Assembly: GCF_033958435.1 (NCBI RefSeq)
Contig: NC_134137.1
Location: 224,853,501 to 224,917,500, forward strand
DNA length: 64,000 nucleotides
Source of the DNA: Carettochelys insculpta
Taxonomy: Eukaryota; Chordata; Testudines; Carettochelyidae
Reading direction: 5' to 3'
Shown: one piece after another, positions 46,420-58,726 of the stretch
Layout: each line of letters starts with the position of its first letter
How positions within the stretch are numbered: position 1 is the stretch's first letter
Translations under genes and position numbers: made by a program
The notes under the pieces: generated by a model
What the model was told of the DNA's origin: nothing
The model's database searches: none
The model's input: the letters and a program-made list of their open reading frames with translations, nothing else

Positions 46420-46427
46420 GCGCTCTC

Positions 46428-48100
46428 TCTCATCCTTATGCAACTGTTCTCACTATCTGTAGAAATCACTACACCTTTTTGGAATTAAGCTCTGTGGCAG
46501 TAAGTTCCATAGATGAGTAGTAATGCTGTATTTTTTTAAAGTACTTCTCATCATTAAACACATCTAATATGTCACCCGTTATTCATCTTCTGCCTGACTA
46601 TTTCCTGATCTTTTCAAGCTCTCCTTATCTGGAAATCCTTCCAGGCTTCAAATCATTTTCATTGCTTGGCTCCAAATGCTTTCTATTTCTGCTACATCAT
46701 CTTTCAAGAGAAAATTCCAGTAGGAGTAGCAGAGGCAGACAACCACCTAACTACTTATAGAGTTTTGATAAATTTATGAATGGGATTATTTGATGGGGTT
46801 GTCTATGATATCAGGGAACTAGACTCAGTGACTCAGGAAACATCCTATCCACCAATGCAGAAATTAAATCAAGCTGGAGGAGAGGAGAGAGTTTAATCAA
46901 TGATTACACATTTGTTAGTATCAATTTTATCACATTATTTAGCTGTTTTATTGTGCATCTTTTTATGCAATTATTTAGTGGTTTATGTCTCTCTATTTTC
47001 TTTTTCATTACCGTACACCTTTGCATCCTGGTACCATTTTCTAACTAAGAAGGTATTGTGGGTACTTCCTGCTGTTCTCTGCATCTCTAGGAGATGCAGC
47101 TCTGATCTTCCTGTCTCAATGTGGGTTTTCAGGCTGTGTTTATGTTGTGATTGTTATTAAAATGGCGATGCCCCTGGGGTGAAACAGCTGTCAGACTCCC
47201 CATTAAAGGAGAGTTTGGAACATTGTCATTGGTTTTTCAATACTGCCTTGTTACTCTTCATTTAATTTTTTTGTTCCAGTTGGATTTCTCCCAAATCCTC
47301 TAAGAGCACATCCACATACAATCCTGACCTCCCTGAGGTCTGGTCCCTTTGCCACTGGGGACCAGATCCCCTTCTTACCACCTTTGGACTGCTGGGCTGA
47401 TAGGTCACCTTGCTCCTGGCATGATGATGGGAACAAGGCCCAGTCTGGGAAGCCAAGTCACTTCCTGTACTATCATTGGTGGGTGCCAAACCCGAGTGGT
47501 GCTGTGACACCAAGCTTCAGGTTGCAATGCCACTTGCTCAGCATTTGTCCCAGCCAGCCCTCAGTCATTCTGGGGTCCCTTTGAAATGGGGGGTGGGGCT
47601 TGGACACACTGTCACTCCCTTCCTCTCAAATGGCCCTGTGCTCTCCCGTCTGTGTAACTGTGCACAAGTCACTCAGGGGATGTTGAGCCTTTATATAGCC
47701 ATAGCTGCACTAACTCTGAGTGTGCTAGCACCTGGTGGTAGCAATATGGCCTAGCAGCTGAGTCCAGCCACTCGCTTATGCACTCCAGGGTGGAAGGTGA
47801 CCTTATAGATTTCAAATATAGCTATGTAAATCAGGGCCCAGCCACCCTTCTCACACATGCCAAGAGCGGCACGAGCCAATTTTCATTGGCACATGAGGCA
47901 GGAGCTCAGCCCTGCCCCTCCTCCCCCAATGCAGCTCGGAGCTTGCTCAAAGCCATGCCACCTGTGGATTAACAGAAGACCAGCTAATGCTACCAATCAC
48001 CACCTAAACAGTAAAGCTCTGCATCTTGATGTACGTATTAATGAAGCTGTTGTAGGTAGGACTATTAGTGACTTTGCAAAGTATCACTGGCACTTGGACC
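46428..48100. other. unassigned non-coding DNA
   Basis: No gene recognised. 'GGTCCCTTTGAAATGGGG' at about 47574-47591 resembles one arm of the TTTCAAAGGGG fold-back family. Confidence 0.4.
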
Positions 48101-48163
48101 ATATATAGAGGTCAAAAGATCAAATTTCAGCACTCTGCCTCAAAAAGGTTGCTAACCCTTGAT
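48101..48163. repeat. isolated right end of a hAT-like element
   Basis: 'CCTCAAAAAGGTTGCTAACCC' at 48139-48159 is the usual right-end text of the family at 46028-46419. I could not find its left end. Confidence 0.45.
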
Positions 48164-48720
48164 GCAAATCATTGCTGCTATGACTGTTACATAATTGCAA
48201 CAAACCTTATACAAAATGTGGCACTTAAATGTCTGGAAAGGTGATTATTTGATAAAAATGTGATTTTACCATTTGTTTGCATGCATCATTTTTGTATTTA
48301 AAGTTTGAGTGTTGGCTCTGTCTCTGTACTTCACATTTTTGGTCTTGGAATAACACCCATGTGGTAGTTCTCAAGTGCATCTTGAAAGGACTTAGTGGCT
48401 CATCAAGGGACACTTGACTGAAATGGACCATGGCAGGTGCCCATCTACATTGAATGGACTTCTCTATAGATCAGATAGAACATTCACAGGAAACAGCCAT
48501 TGCTCTGACTGAAGTCATGCAGAGGTAGGTAACCTGTCCATGTGATTCCAATCTTCATATTTTAACCTGGAATTTTCCACCAGTTGTGCTGAGGGCTTGG
48601 TTTAAAACAATGGGTTTCCCTTCACATGATAGAAGCTATAAAATGTCCTAGAAATGGCTCCATTTTGCTTCTTTCCAGCTCCAACCTTTTTCCTGTTCAA
48701 ACTCTGAACTTGCTCTAATG
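48164..48720. other. unassigned non-coding DNA
   Basis: No gene or repeat seen. Confidence 0.4.
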
Positions 48721-49360
48721 CAGGGGTGGGTAAAATGCAGTCAATAGCATGGATCCATCCTGCCACTGTCCCACATCCCTGTGGGAGCCTCAGGCAGGGG
48801 CATCTGGCCCACTCCTCAAAGTGGTTGGATGTGGGGAATATGTGCCTATCTGCCCTCATCTCCAGCATGATCTTGCAGCTCCCATTGGCTCATTTTCAGC
48901 CAATGGGAGCTGCCTAGATCATACTTATGGTTCAGGCAGCATACAGGGGACTACCCCCGGAGGGGACATGGCGCACAAAGATGCACATGGCCCCTGCAAC
49001 CAGGGGCATTCAGTGGCATGCTGCTGGCAAGGAGCCTGCTTAAGGATTCTGCTGGGCCACTGGCCAGGTGCCACTTAAAGTAAACACCTTGTGGCAAGAG
49101 CCTGCACCTGGCAACCCTCACTCTCCTGTTCCCCAACACCCTGCCGTAGGTCACCCTCTACACTCCTGCTCCAGGTCAAAACCCATACCCTCTGTACCCA
49201 GCCTCCTGCACCAATACCTCTGCCCAGACTTTTAATCCCCTCCTGCTCCAGGTCACCACCCCCTCCCTAGGTCACAACCCAAACCCCTGCAACCACTGTC
49301 CCAGGTCACAACCACCTCCCAGATGCCACACCCCCTCCGACAGGTCAAAAATCTTCTCCT
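48721..49360 (+). mobile_element. hAT-like element with CCAAT inverted repeat and C-rich tail
   Basis: Left end CAGGGGTGGGTAAAATGCA is a typical hAT end. Inside is a perfect 15-bp inverted repeat around a 7-bp loop at 48876-48912 carrying ATTGG and CCAAT. A C-rich tail (49100-49360) carries repeated CCAGGTCAC words. The expected right end (complement of CAGGGGTGGG) is not visible, so the element is probably 3'-truncated or diverged. Boundary approximate. Confidence 0.6.
48876..48912. repeat. perfect inverted repeat, 15-bp arms
   Basis: CAGCTCCCATTGGCT, then CATTTTC, then AGCCAATGGGAGCTG. With two differences the pairing extends outwards to about 25 bp (ATGATCTTG / CTAGATCAT). Confidence 0.95.
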
Positions 49361-49629
49361 GAAACCATACCACATTCTGAACCATCTTTACCTCTCAGCT
49401 TTCTCCAGCATCCACACTCCATTTCTGACTACTTCTAGGAATAAACCTTGAGATTTTACATATGAAAGGACTGGCAACAATGTGATTTTTGGCTCAGATC
49501 CGAGTTCCCTGTTGACCTGGGGGTGTGGCTGGTCCTTTGGGATCAGAAAAACCTTTTGTTTGATGAGACTGGTTTTGAAGAACCACTCATTTCTAAATTT
49601 GTTTCTGGGGAATGATACAAGGACTGGAT
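49361..49629. other. unassigned non-coding DNA
   Basis: Gap between two hAT-like elements; nothing further recognised. Confidence 0.4.
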
Positions 49630-49637
49630 TCCTCAGG

Positions 49638-50637
49638 CAGGGGTGGGGAACCCACAGCCAGCAGTTCAGATCTGCACCGTGCCTTGCCTAGATCTGGCTC
49701 CCAACACTCAGGACTCTCCTCCCCAACATCTGACACCCCAATGGGCAAGTGTTTGGAGCCCTGAGACTTGCAGGCCAGAGTCAGGCAAGCCAGGAAAGGA
49801 TCCAGCCCATGGTCTCTGCCTGGTGGGAACAGGAAGTGGAGCCCTGGTACCTGTGCCTATACTGCTCCTCTTCCCCCAGCTTGTGGAACAGCAGCTCAGC
49901 ACTGTCTGGAGTGGCTGCCCCTGCTGCTCTGATTGGCCAGAACTGCAGCCAATCAGAGCATTGGGGGGCAGTGCCTGGGAGCAGGGGAAATAAACATCTC
50001 AAGGGAGCTTTTCTCCACATTGCTGTTCCCTCAGCTGAGGGAGGGGGTAGCGACAGCGGCACACAGAGTTAAGCACACCTCCCCACGCCCCAGGCCCACC
50101 ACACCCAGCCCATTCCTGTATCTTCCTCCTGCCCAGACTCCTACACTCTGTCCCACCCAGACACCGCATGCCCATCCTGCTCCTGAGCACTTCCTCCCAC
50201 CCAGGCCTCCCCACTCCAGCCTGCTCCCAAACCCCTCGCCACTGCTGCTGCCAGCCCACCTATGCACACTCCCTCCCACCCTCATCCCAGCCCCAACCCA
50301 CTATGCTCCCTCCCTCCCAAGCCCAAAATACCCAGCTCCAGCCTGTTCCTTCACCCTCCCTCCAGCCCAGACACCACACCTGCTCCCCAGCAACACCCTC
50401 CCACACACTGAACCCCTCTTTTCTGGTCTCAGGGGGCAGGGGAGTTCTAAACTTTGGTCCCTCCTTTTCCATCCCCCCACCCATGGTGCTCGAGTGTGAA
50501 ATGTCTCAGTCAAGGGCCACACCGGGGAGAACTTTTTGTTTGGTTTTTAGCTTCTCACTCGTATGCAGCCCACAGCTGATTGTTCCAAGGAGGCAGGGTC
50601 AGAAGCCCTCAACCCAAAAGAGCTTCCCCACCCCTGG
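49638..50637. mobile_element. hAT-like non-autonomous element, 1,000 bp
   Basis: Left end CAGGGGTGGGGAAC; right end TTCCCCACCCCTG, a near-perfect inverted repeat of 12-13 bp. The 8-bp target duplication is TCCTCAGG at 49630-49637 and GCCTAAGG at 50638-50645, 6 of 8 identical. A 12-bp perfect inverted repeat with ATTGG/CCAAT lies at 49926-49959. 50085-50420 is C-rich, which keeps proline-rich frames open on one strand and Gly/Trp-rich frames on the other. These are composition artefacts; no transposase is present. Confidence 0.8.
49926..49959. repeat. perfect inverted repeat, 12-bp arms, CCAAT-containing
   Basis: GCTCTGATTGGC and GCCAATCAGAGC separated by 10 bp, inside the 1,000-bp hAT-like element. 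Confidence 0.95.
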
Positions 50638-50645
50638 CCTAAGGC

Positions 50646-51881
50646 AACTGCTTGTGTGACTTCCTGTTTTGCAGTGTGGTGACACTGGCGTTTATTTTTT
50701 GTTGCTCATTTGGTTTATCTTATAGGAGAGTCATCATGTATTTCGAGGTACATTTACCCAATTTCTCAACCATTTGTCCTGAAATTTGACTTCTCAGTTG
50801 TGACACAGGAAAACACAGTCACAGGGGTCAGGAGGCGCTGCAGCTGGTGGCTAGTCTACGCCGCTGTGGCCACACTATGTTTAGCATGCTAGTATGTGTA
50901 TATATCTGCTGAGAATCACTCTTCACAGCCTTTATATTGGCATACCTGTAAGCCTATCTTTAAACTTGGAGCATTTTCCCTAGCTAAACGTAAGATAGAT
51001 TGTGAGGTGCTCAGCACCAGGGCCATAGAAGTACCACAGGGAGCTTTTTATTCTCACAGGACTTCCCTGAAACCAACTTGTGGGAGGTTTGGGGTTCTGT
51101 TGCTAACATTTTCTGCAATTCTAGCTGTCATGAGGTAGGATGGAGCTGTGGGAAAAAACAAGTGTAGGCTTGACAAACAACCCTCTACAAAACAATGACT
51201 TAAAAAAAAAAAACCCAAAAAAAGCCTCTCTCTCATTGCACCAGATTATTTTATTTTCAGCTTCTAAGTTTGGAAATAAACTGAGTTTTGTGAACCTTTC
51301 ATATTCGGCCCAACATCTTATTTTATCTTCTTGGGTTTTGTGTTGGTTCCCCCCCGCACACACACACACTTTTTTTAATCCATTTAGCCATTTGCTGGAT
51401 CTTCAGTTCCCTAGTTTTTCCTTTGCTGCACTATCTCCTGCTTCTCACAGATAAACACTTCACACCTGGCAGACAGGCTCCTCTAATTAGTATTAAAACC
51501 TGAAGTTTTTCTGCCCTGCTTTGAAGCTGTCTTGGATGCCTTTTTGTGAATAATAATGTCCTCCATTCACCACAGTGCAATGCTCCGTCAAAAGTAACTG
51601 CAGCATATACTCCCTTGTAAGCCAGTCTTCTCTTCCCCCTCCCTATGCATGCCTGATGATTAAAGGTATTAAGCAAGCAAGTAAGAGGTTGGATGGCATC
51701 CCCCGGCTCTGCCACAACATCTGCCGCGTGGAAGTAATTAAGGGGTATTGAAACCTCTGAGCCAGTTCTTGCAAGAGCCAATGCCTTCCTCAGACAGGAC
51801 TCAATGAAACAGGAGCAGGATAAACCTAAAAAAGCATGACCCAGTGCATACACATGGACATTCCAAACTCACAGTGGTTAA
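50646..51881. other. unassigned non-coding DNA
   Basis: Contains A-run 51201-51211, (CA)n at about 51356-51370, and a 140-codon minus-strand open frame (51431-51853) with no domain. Confidence 0.4.
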
Positions 51882-52109
51882 GACTGGTCCATGATGAGAA
51901 CTTGCATTGGCATGACAGTAAAGCCGATCTAAACCCTGGTGTGGACAGCACCAGGTCAACAAAAAAAGAACTATTTTGTGAACTTAGCTACTGGCTCTTG
52001 GAGACATGGATTACCTGTGCCAATGAGACAACCCCTTCAGGCAGGATTGCTCATGACCACACTGAATTGCTGCAGCAGTGTTGCTATACCATTTCAATGT
52101 AGGTAAGCC
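51882..52109 (-). repeat. TIR/MITE copy, antisense relative of 44707-44993
   Basis: GATGAGAACTTGCATTGGCA, AGCCGATCTAAACCCTGGTG and GACAACCCCTTC, with a right end TTCAATGTAGGTAAGCC, follow in complement the block order of the 44707 element. About 60 bp are missing in places. Confidence 0.55.
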
Positions 52110-53058
52110 ATTAGTGGTAGAAAATAGCTACAAGGTCACAGTCTGTCAATAATGGGGGACTGTTCCCATGGCTATTGCAGTGGTTTAATGTAAATATAGA
52201 ATTCCTCTGTTTTTTTATTTTATGCCAGCATAACCATAGTGACAAAATGTTCACTGGAATGCATCAGATTCTGGTACCCTTATTCAGGGACCAGTCCTAC
52301 TAAAATCTGTCATGTTGGTTAAGGTTTTCCAAAGCCTAAAAGCACCATTCCAATTGATTTTCACTGGGATTGGGGCTTCTAAGTCACTTTTATTCTATAA
52401 AAATAATCCTCATCCATTGAGCAGTAACTTTTAATGCCACTGAAATCAGTGGAACTAGTCATGATCTAAGATGCTATTCATCCTGACTGAGGCTATGTCC
52501 ATATTGCAGGAAAAGGTGTGTTTTAAATGGAGATCACTCGCTCAAGGCAGTCCTCTCCATGGAAAATCCCCCTGGACACAAAGCACCGATAGTTTTTACT
52601 TTGATGGAGATATGTGAGGACAACTCTGTATCCCAACGAACCCATTGGTGTTTACCTCAGCTATACACACTTTGTAGCAAAATCTGACCTTGCCTCCGCT
52701 AGGATTTTATACTGATAGCTAAAAGTCACGCAATTGTAACAAGTTCTGCAAATTGCAGAATGTGGCCCTCATTTTCATTTGGTCCTTTTTCAGCTGAACT
52801 CCCACCATGTAAGGCTCAGTGCCTTCCCACCGCTGAATGGTGTTCAGTTCCTGCGTACACCATGGTAGCTCTTTCACTCAGCAGAGCAACATGCAATATT
52901 CACACAGCAGTTTTGGGAGGGAACCTTTAACTGTGAAGGTTTAGGTCCAGGAGGAAATGTCACCTACTGGATGGTTTATCAGTAAGTTGTCCACCGTGGT
53001 GTTTCTTGTACTTTCCTCTGAAGCATCTAGTATTGGCCAAAGGATAGCCATCTGCAAA
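52110..53058. other. unassigned DNA; possible MITE end near 52493
   Basis: 'GGCTATGTCCATATTGCAGG' at 52491-52510 resembles a TIR-element left end; no partner found. Otherwise nothing recognised. Confidence 0.35.
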
Positions 53059-53335
53059 GCTGGTATAGATAGTTCCCAAAGCTTTGTCTATACCAGCATT
53101 TCCGTGGGTAAAACTTTCATTGGTCAAGGGTGTGGGAAAAAAAAACCCTCAACTGACCTAAGTTTCACAGAGAAATTGCTGGTGAGGACAAGACTGTATG
53201 AGCTGAACAGGGTCTTCTGCGGGCATCACTAAACCCACCCATTGAAGGTGGTTTAATTAAGCTGGTAGAGGAGCTTTCTCCAGCCCACAAACAGCAGCTG
53301 CATGGGAGAATTTACAGTAACACAGGTGTAGCAGT
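53059..53335 (+). repeat. TIR/MITE copy with hairpin half
   Basis: 53086-53192 folds on itself. GTCTATACCAGCATTTCCGT...AAACTTTCATTGGTCAAGGG is answered by CCCTCAACTGACCTAAGTTT...AAATTGCTGGTGAGGAC in reverse. After it 'GGTGGTTTAATTAAGCTGG' and 'TTACAGTAACACAGGTGTAG' follow the order of a common turtle TIR element. Right boundary approximate. Confidence 0.6.
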
Positions 53336-54489
53336 ATGGCTTGCTGTTATAAGAAGTGGCTCAAATTCACTTCCCATGAGCCATCCCCGGCCAGAACAAT
53401 TGTGCCTTCCAGCCTGGAAGTCCTGGTGGGAGGGAAAAGGAACTTTCTGTTCTCATCCTCAAAGCCCCTCCCTTTCCCGCTGCTGCTTTGGCTTCTCCTC
53501 ACCATGGTACCCCCATCCACTGAAAGCCCTGGTTTTCTGGGATACTGGCGGAGCCTGGTACAGCAGAGGTCTCGGTCTCTCCCTCTCCCTCCCCCTCACA
53601 CACACACCCCTTCCTGCAGTGGTGATCTGCAGGGAAGCAGAGCACTCAGTGAGCACCAGGCCCACCCACAGAAGAGCAATGGCAGCTGTTGGAAGAGGGG
53701 AACAGACAGACAGTCTCCTCCCCCTGGCCCACCAGGACTCCCAGGCTAGGTTGCACAACTGCTCCAGCCAGGGATGGCCCACACTCCAGGAGTTTAAGGC
53801 CCCTAGCCTATAAGATCCATATAGTGTACACATAGCCTAAATCCTGCATTCCTAATGCAGAGGTTTTCCACATCCACTTTTAAACTGCAAAGGGAAATGG
53901 AGATGTGCAGAATGTAATTCGTCACTTTTGCATTTCATGAGGTGATTCTTACTAATTTTTTCAGAATAAAGGATTTTGAAGGTTATGTAAATACCCATCA
54001 GTCTAAAGGGTCAGATAGTTTACCAAGTATATCAGATAAATTAAGACTATTATCCTTTAATTGATTATTGCACATCTTAATCCTATAAATCTAGTGAGCT
54101 GGCATGTGGGTGAGTGATTCTTGTGCTCAAAGTTAAGTGTCTGTATTATTAACTAGAGCTAGGCATAGAACAGACAGCTCCAATCTTGTGTCCCACATAC
54201 CACACAGCTCCAACAATATCCCTCACTCCTGCCCCACATCCCCCTGCTATTCCAGCTCTGGGTTCCCAACACACCTCTGCAAATCCCTCTCAGTCTGAAT
54301 CTGCAAGTCCCCACTTCCCACCCACCCCTGCTCTGCTGTTCTTCTAGTTCCTTTTTGAGAAGAACCAGATAATCATATTGAACTATGCCAGATTTTAATG
54401 TGCTTGCCTAAGATAGACATAAGCCTAGAGACAGAAAATACCAGCCACATTTCACTTGATCCAAGGGTATGTTTTCCTGGGTATGATTT
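53336..54489. other. unassigned non-coding DNA
   Basis: Overlapping open frames of 124-145 codons at 53.34-53.83 kb lie on both strands in GC-rich DNA, with a (CA)n at 53594-53606. No domain, splice-supported exon or start context stands out. Confidence 0.4.
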
Positions 54490-54722
54490 CACGTACCTAG
54501 CCAGCACACACAAAATTAAACCATCAGGAATTGACAACAACCCCTCTACACCTCAATCTTGCGAGGAGTAAGGGAAGTCGATGGATGAGTTTCCCCTGTC
54601 AACCTCCCTCAGTGAGGTTGGCCAGGGAAATTGATTGTAGAAAAGTTGGTTCCAGCTACACAACTGCTGTGTCTAATTGCGTATCTGAAATTGACTTTAA
54701 GGTCTAGTGCAGACCTGGCTGA
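54490..54722 (+). repeat. TIR/MITE copy, 'GTAAGGGAAGT' family
   Basis: GAGGAGTAAGGGAAGTCGAT, GTTTCCCCTGTCAACCTCCC, GCGTATCTGAAATTGAC and the end TCTAGTGCAGACCTGGC. Related to 25560-25895. Left end uncertain. Confidence 0.55.
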
Positions 54723-56551
54723 AGATGCCATAAAATATGAAACCCCATCCACGCATAGTTAAGGCATTGATCCAATATGCCCCTGAAGCAAATTCCCTAC
54801 CCCACCATGAGCTGGTATAATATATTTAAGTCCATTCTATATGCATTGTTGTTGATTTTTGTCAAGGTTAAATTAATAGTTGTATTTGCATTATGCAATA
54901 GAGTTTCTATTTGAATGTTTAACACCAGTTTAAATGATTTTATTGTGATTAAGAATGATAAACATTTCCCCGTGTCTTCTAATCAATATTCATAGTGCTC
55001 TTTCAATAGCCAGTCTCTAAAGGGAACTGACCAACAGCCTGGTTTATAAATTGACGATTTATTCCATGGATTTTTTTTTTTTAAAAGAAATATGATGGAC
55101 CAAGAGTTGGACACATCCCTGTGTTCTATCAACCTTAACTCTGACCCTAAGTATAATCCACCATTATATGCACGCACACTCACACAGTGCTTCAAATCTT
55201 TAATTGCTAAAAAAGAAAAGTTACAAGAAATCAGATCACCTAATTTGCATTACTTTCCCTCAGCATTATAAGGTAACTTATTTCATAGCCAGTACATGCA
55301 ATCTAACACCAGACCTCATGTTCTTACACAAGCCAGTAAAAAATAAAATACAATACAATTATGGAAGCCACATCTCTTATCAAAACATATGTCCCTCTAA
55401 CAAATAACCCTGATTTAAATGCAGGCTACACATTGACTGTTGGTGAGTTTTAAGAATTGTTGGTGGTAGAAAGGAGGTTGATAAAAGAAACTGAGCTCAA
55501 TAGTGAATAATTTAACTGGTTACTTCCTTGCTTTGTATGGTTTGCATCAATGGAGTCTGCAGTCTGACAACCTTAACTCCCAGCAAATGAACACTTTGTG
55601 GGCTACATAATAAAACTTCAGCAAGAAAATTGATTGCTAAGGTGGTGTTGAGTTCTCCTCACTTAAAGCAGGACTAAAATTCCTGTTTGATTACTGAATT
55701 CACTCTCCAAATTTGGCACAACGCTACTGCAAAGGACAACTGGTATAACCATTTCAATATAGGATTGATGAACTTGCACAAAAACAAACATTATAAATGC
55801 ATGCTATTAAAATTTGGACCCATTTTCCTGACATTTCTTTGGGTTCCTCCAACTTCAGTCGCAAGCGTTACAGATGCTTCACATTCCACCAGAATTTCAG
55901 GCAGAGTACATATTGAAACTTGAAGTGAAGACTTATAAAAAGTTATTTCTATCCTTTTTCACAAACAAATTCAGTTTTGCATAGACAGACAATACTTGCG
56001 AGAGTTGTCAGAGTTGCATTCTGTTGAGTACCAAGAGACTTTAGAAAAGGTGCCCTTATGGGATGAATGGACATTGGCAAATAAGCTGACCTTGAATGGA
56101 GAGGACCCCAATGAGGGCTGAATAAGACTTCCCATATCCTGTCATCTGTGGTCTACAGTACACATGAAAAGGTACTCTTTGCAAGCAATGGGGTCATTTT
56201 TTTCTCCCATTCAAGAGAAAGCTATTGTAAACTTAAATAGAAGCAGCTTTGGTCCCAGATACATTCTTAACATGAGAAAACTCAGTTGAAGACAAGATAG
56301 TTTGTAGTTTTCACTCAAGTTAGTAGGTTGAATTAAAGACTCGTATTAAACGTCACCTATTAATTCTGTTGAAAACTACAAGCTGCCTTGTCTTTTCTCC
56401 AATTTTACCACCAAATAACTAAGTTCAGTTAAGACCACAACTTTTTTTGTGGTGAAAACTCAGATGGGCTATCCCCTAGAAAAGTGTGTTAAGGCAATGC
56501 ATGAGAGACAGAGGAACCAGATGCTAGAACCCCATTTGGTAAATGTGGTTA
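54723..56551. other. unassigned A/T-rich DNA
   Basis: About 1.8 kb with no gene or clear repeat. Short T-run at 55071-55080. Confidence 0.4.
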
Positions 56552-56797
56552 AGGCTTTGTTTACGTGGGACAGTTTATAAAGGTTAGATCAGTAAAGTTA
56601 TAGAGCTATTGGTACCACTCTAGGTCACTGTGTGAACAAATAGCTTAAGTCCTTCCCAAGTGATATAAGCTAAACCAAACAAAGGTCCCCTTATACCAGT
56701 AATTGTCCGCACTCTGGAGTTATGCCAGTATAACTATTTCAGCTTAAATTCATATTTCAGTTTATATCAAACACTTTTCTTTGTGGACAATGCCTAA
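56552..56797. repeat. TIR/MITE copy, about 246 bp
   Basis: Left end AGGCTTTGTTTAC; the complement of the right end is AGGCATTGTCCAC. The matching ends and the 'TTATACCAGTA...GCCAGTATAACTATTT' interior identify another small TIR element. No target duplication found. Confidence 0.6.
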
Positions 56798-58718
56798 AGG
56801 GGAAATAAAACATCAGTCAAGAAGAGAGTTGAGGTAGGAGGGATAAAATACTAAGTTTGTGTGGGAGAAGGGATGAAGCAGTATTTGAGAGGAGGGCCTG
56901 GGTTAAACCACTAATAGGGAGGAGTGTGTGGGAAGATAATTTAGCCTTCAGGAGTAGAATCTCAAGGATGACACCCTTGAATATTCTACTCTGTGTAATA
57001 ATTAATAAGGAAATGAGTCTCACCCCAATCTGATCCCCTTATTAAAGTAAGGATATTGTGGAAATGGAAAAGGTCACAGCAGGACAGCACCTTGAATGAT
57101 TGATGAAGGAATGCAATTTCAACAGATCATTTCAGAAAACACACTGAGGAGAAGAATTCAGAGGAAGATTTTGGCAAAGCTCTAGGGCTGTCTTAAAGCA
57201 TCTCTTCTCTCAGAAGTGCTCCTCACGCTCTTTCTGGCTCTTCCCTTACCCAATCTGCAACTGCCAGTATCTGGAAGCAAAACCTGAACGTGGTCCCTAG
57301 CCAAATCCCCAGATCAGACAAATACCGATACTTGTCATTTGCATTCAGATTTCTTGCAGTCTGAACTCATTTTAGGTCCCTCTTTACCAAAATCCTGCTG
57401 AATGCTAGGTTAATTCAGTGCCCTCATCCTGCTTATTTTTCTTTTTTCTCCTCTTGATAGGTTGGGCTCTGGCCAAGACTAGAAACAAGAAGTTCTAAAA
57501 TTCCATGAGCAATGATGTGTTTAAAGTATTGGATGTAGGCCACATGATCTGGAGACATACCCCAAATGCACTAACATATGAGGGTGCTGTTCCAAATAAG
57601 AGTTGGAGTTTAGGCCCATCTCTAGTTTCTCATCCCTTCAAAAGCAGGAAATTCCCAAGACTGATAAGAAGAGAGCTTCATGAAGTTTTAGTACTGCACA
57701 AACAAGTGGCCCAGCCTCAGCTGGGGTTAAATATCCAAATGTTGTGGAGCTGAGTTGAACACAAATTCAGGACTGACTGTAGTTCACTGCACTCACATGA
57801 CTATAGATAGACCTGGCAAGTCTCTGATAGCCTATCAGGAGTGGACAATCCCCAAACAAAATCAATCAATGTAGCTAAGTCACCTTCAACTAGCTGTTTA
57901 CCCAATTGCCTGAAAACCAAACCATGTCCTTCTGGAGAAGAGATCCACAACAACCCTCCCACAAGAGCCATGAACCTTTTTAGCCCTGCAGCAGTTCTCA
58001 GGGAGCACAGCCTGGCTATGCAGATGTTGGAACAAAGTCTGGATACCATGTATGAAGCAACCAGGAGGGTTTATTACACACACTGCTTACGAAGTATCAC
58101 TTTGCTTGTGAGTTTCAGGGAACACTTCCAGCCAATAGATTACAACTGATTATACAGGATGTTGATGGGTGTGGGGAAACAATGGTATAGGTGTTATCCA
58201 AGCCTGGACAGGTTCTTGCATCAAGACAAAATGAATGCAATAAGCCACTTATCTAAAAAGATTACATAGCGTCCCCACCCATAACTTACAAAACACCCTA
58301 TCTCTAAGTACAGGTGGTTTTCCTTACAAGTTACTTAAACAAAGCAGACATTTAATCCCAACTATGTGTCTAATTGGATTAAATGATGGCACCTTCACAC
58401 AGGCATATCCAAGGGTGCATTATCTAGAAGATGAAAGCAAAATACAGGAACAGCATATAGCACTTGCACATTTGTTTTTATGTACCAGCCTGGGATAGCA
58501 AATGGGATGGTGCTATATCCTGGTTCTGTCAAGCACTGTGTCTTCTTGGAACATGGTTGCCAGGGCAACTATCCCTCCGTCCAAACTCCAAGACCCTATC
58601 CGAGTTGGGACGACCTTCCCTGGGTCTTGTGGGTGAGACAAGCGGGGGTAGCCTTCCATTCATGCTAACTCGGTTTCTGAACTATAGCATTATAGGCCTA
58701 CTACAGATTTTAGGATTC
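56798..58718. other. unassigned DNA; possible LTR-like text 57800-58300
   Basis: 'CCAGGAGGGTTTATTACACACACTGC' around 58060-58085 recalls the R region of turtle LTRs, but no ends or target duplication are visible. Open frames of 82-102 codons in this stretch show no domain. Confidence 0.3.
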
Positions 58719-58726
58719 AAATAGGG

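Noticed and set aside
49933..50659. Proline-rich frames of 163 and 188 codons
   Set aside because: They lie inside the 1,000-bp hAT-like element in C-rich DNA where several frames on both strands stay open; composition explains them.
51431..51853. 140-codon minus-strand frame
   Set aside because: No recognisable domain, no supporting promoter or splice structure; within chance for this length of sequence.
53336..53833. Three overlapping frames of 124-145 codons on both strands
   Set aside because: GC-rich composition keeps several frames open at once; translations are low-complexity and domain-free.
57780..58480. LTR with R region
   Set aside because: Text is suggestive only; no ends, duplication or second copy in the window.
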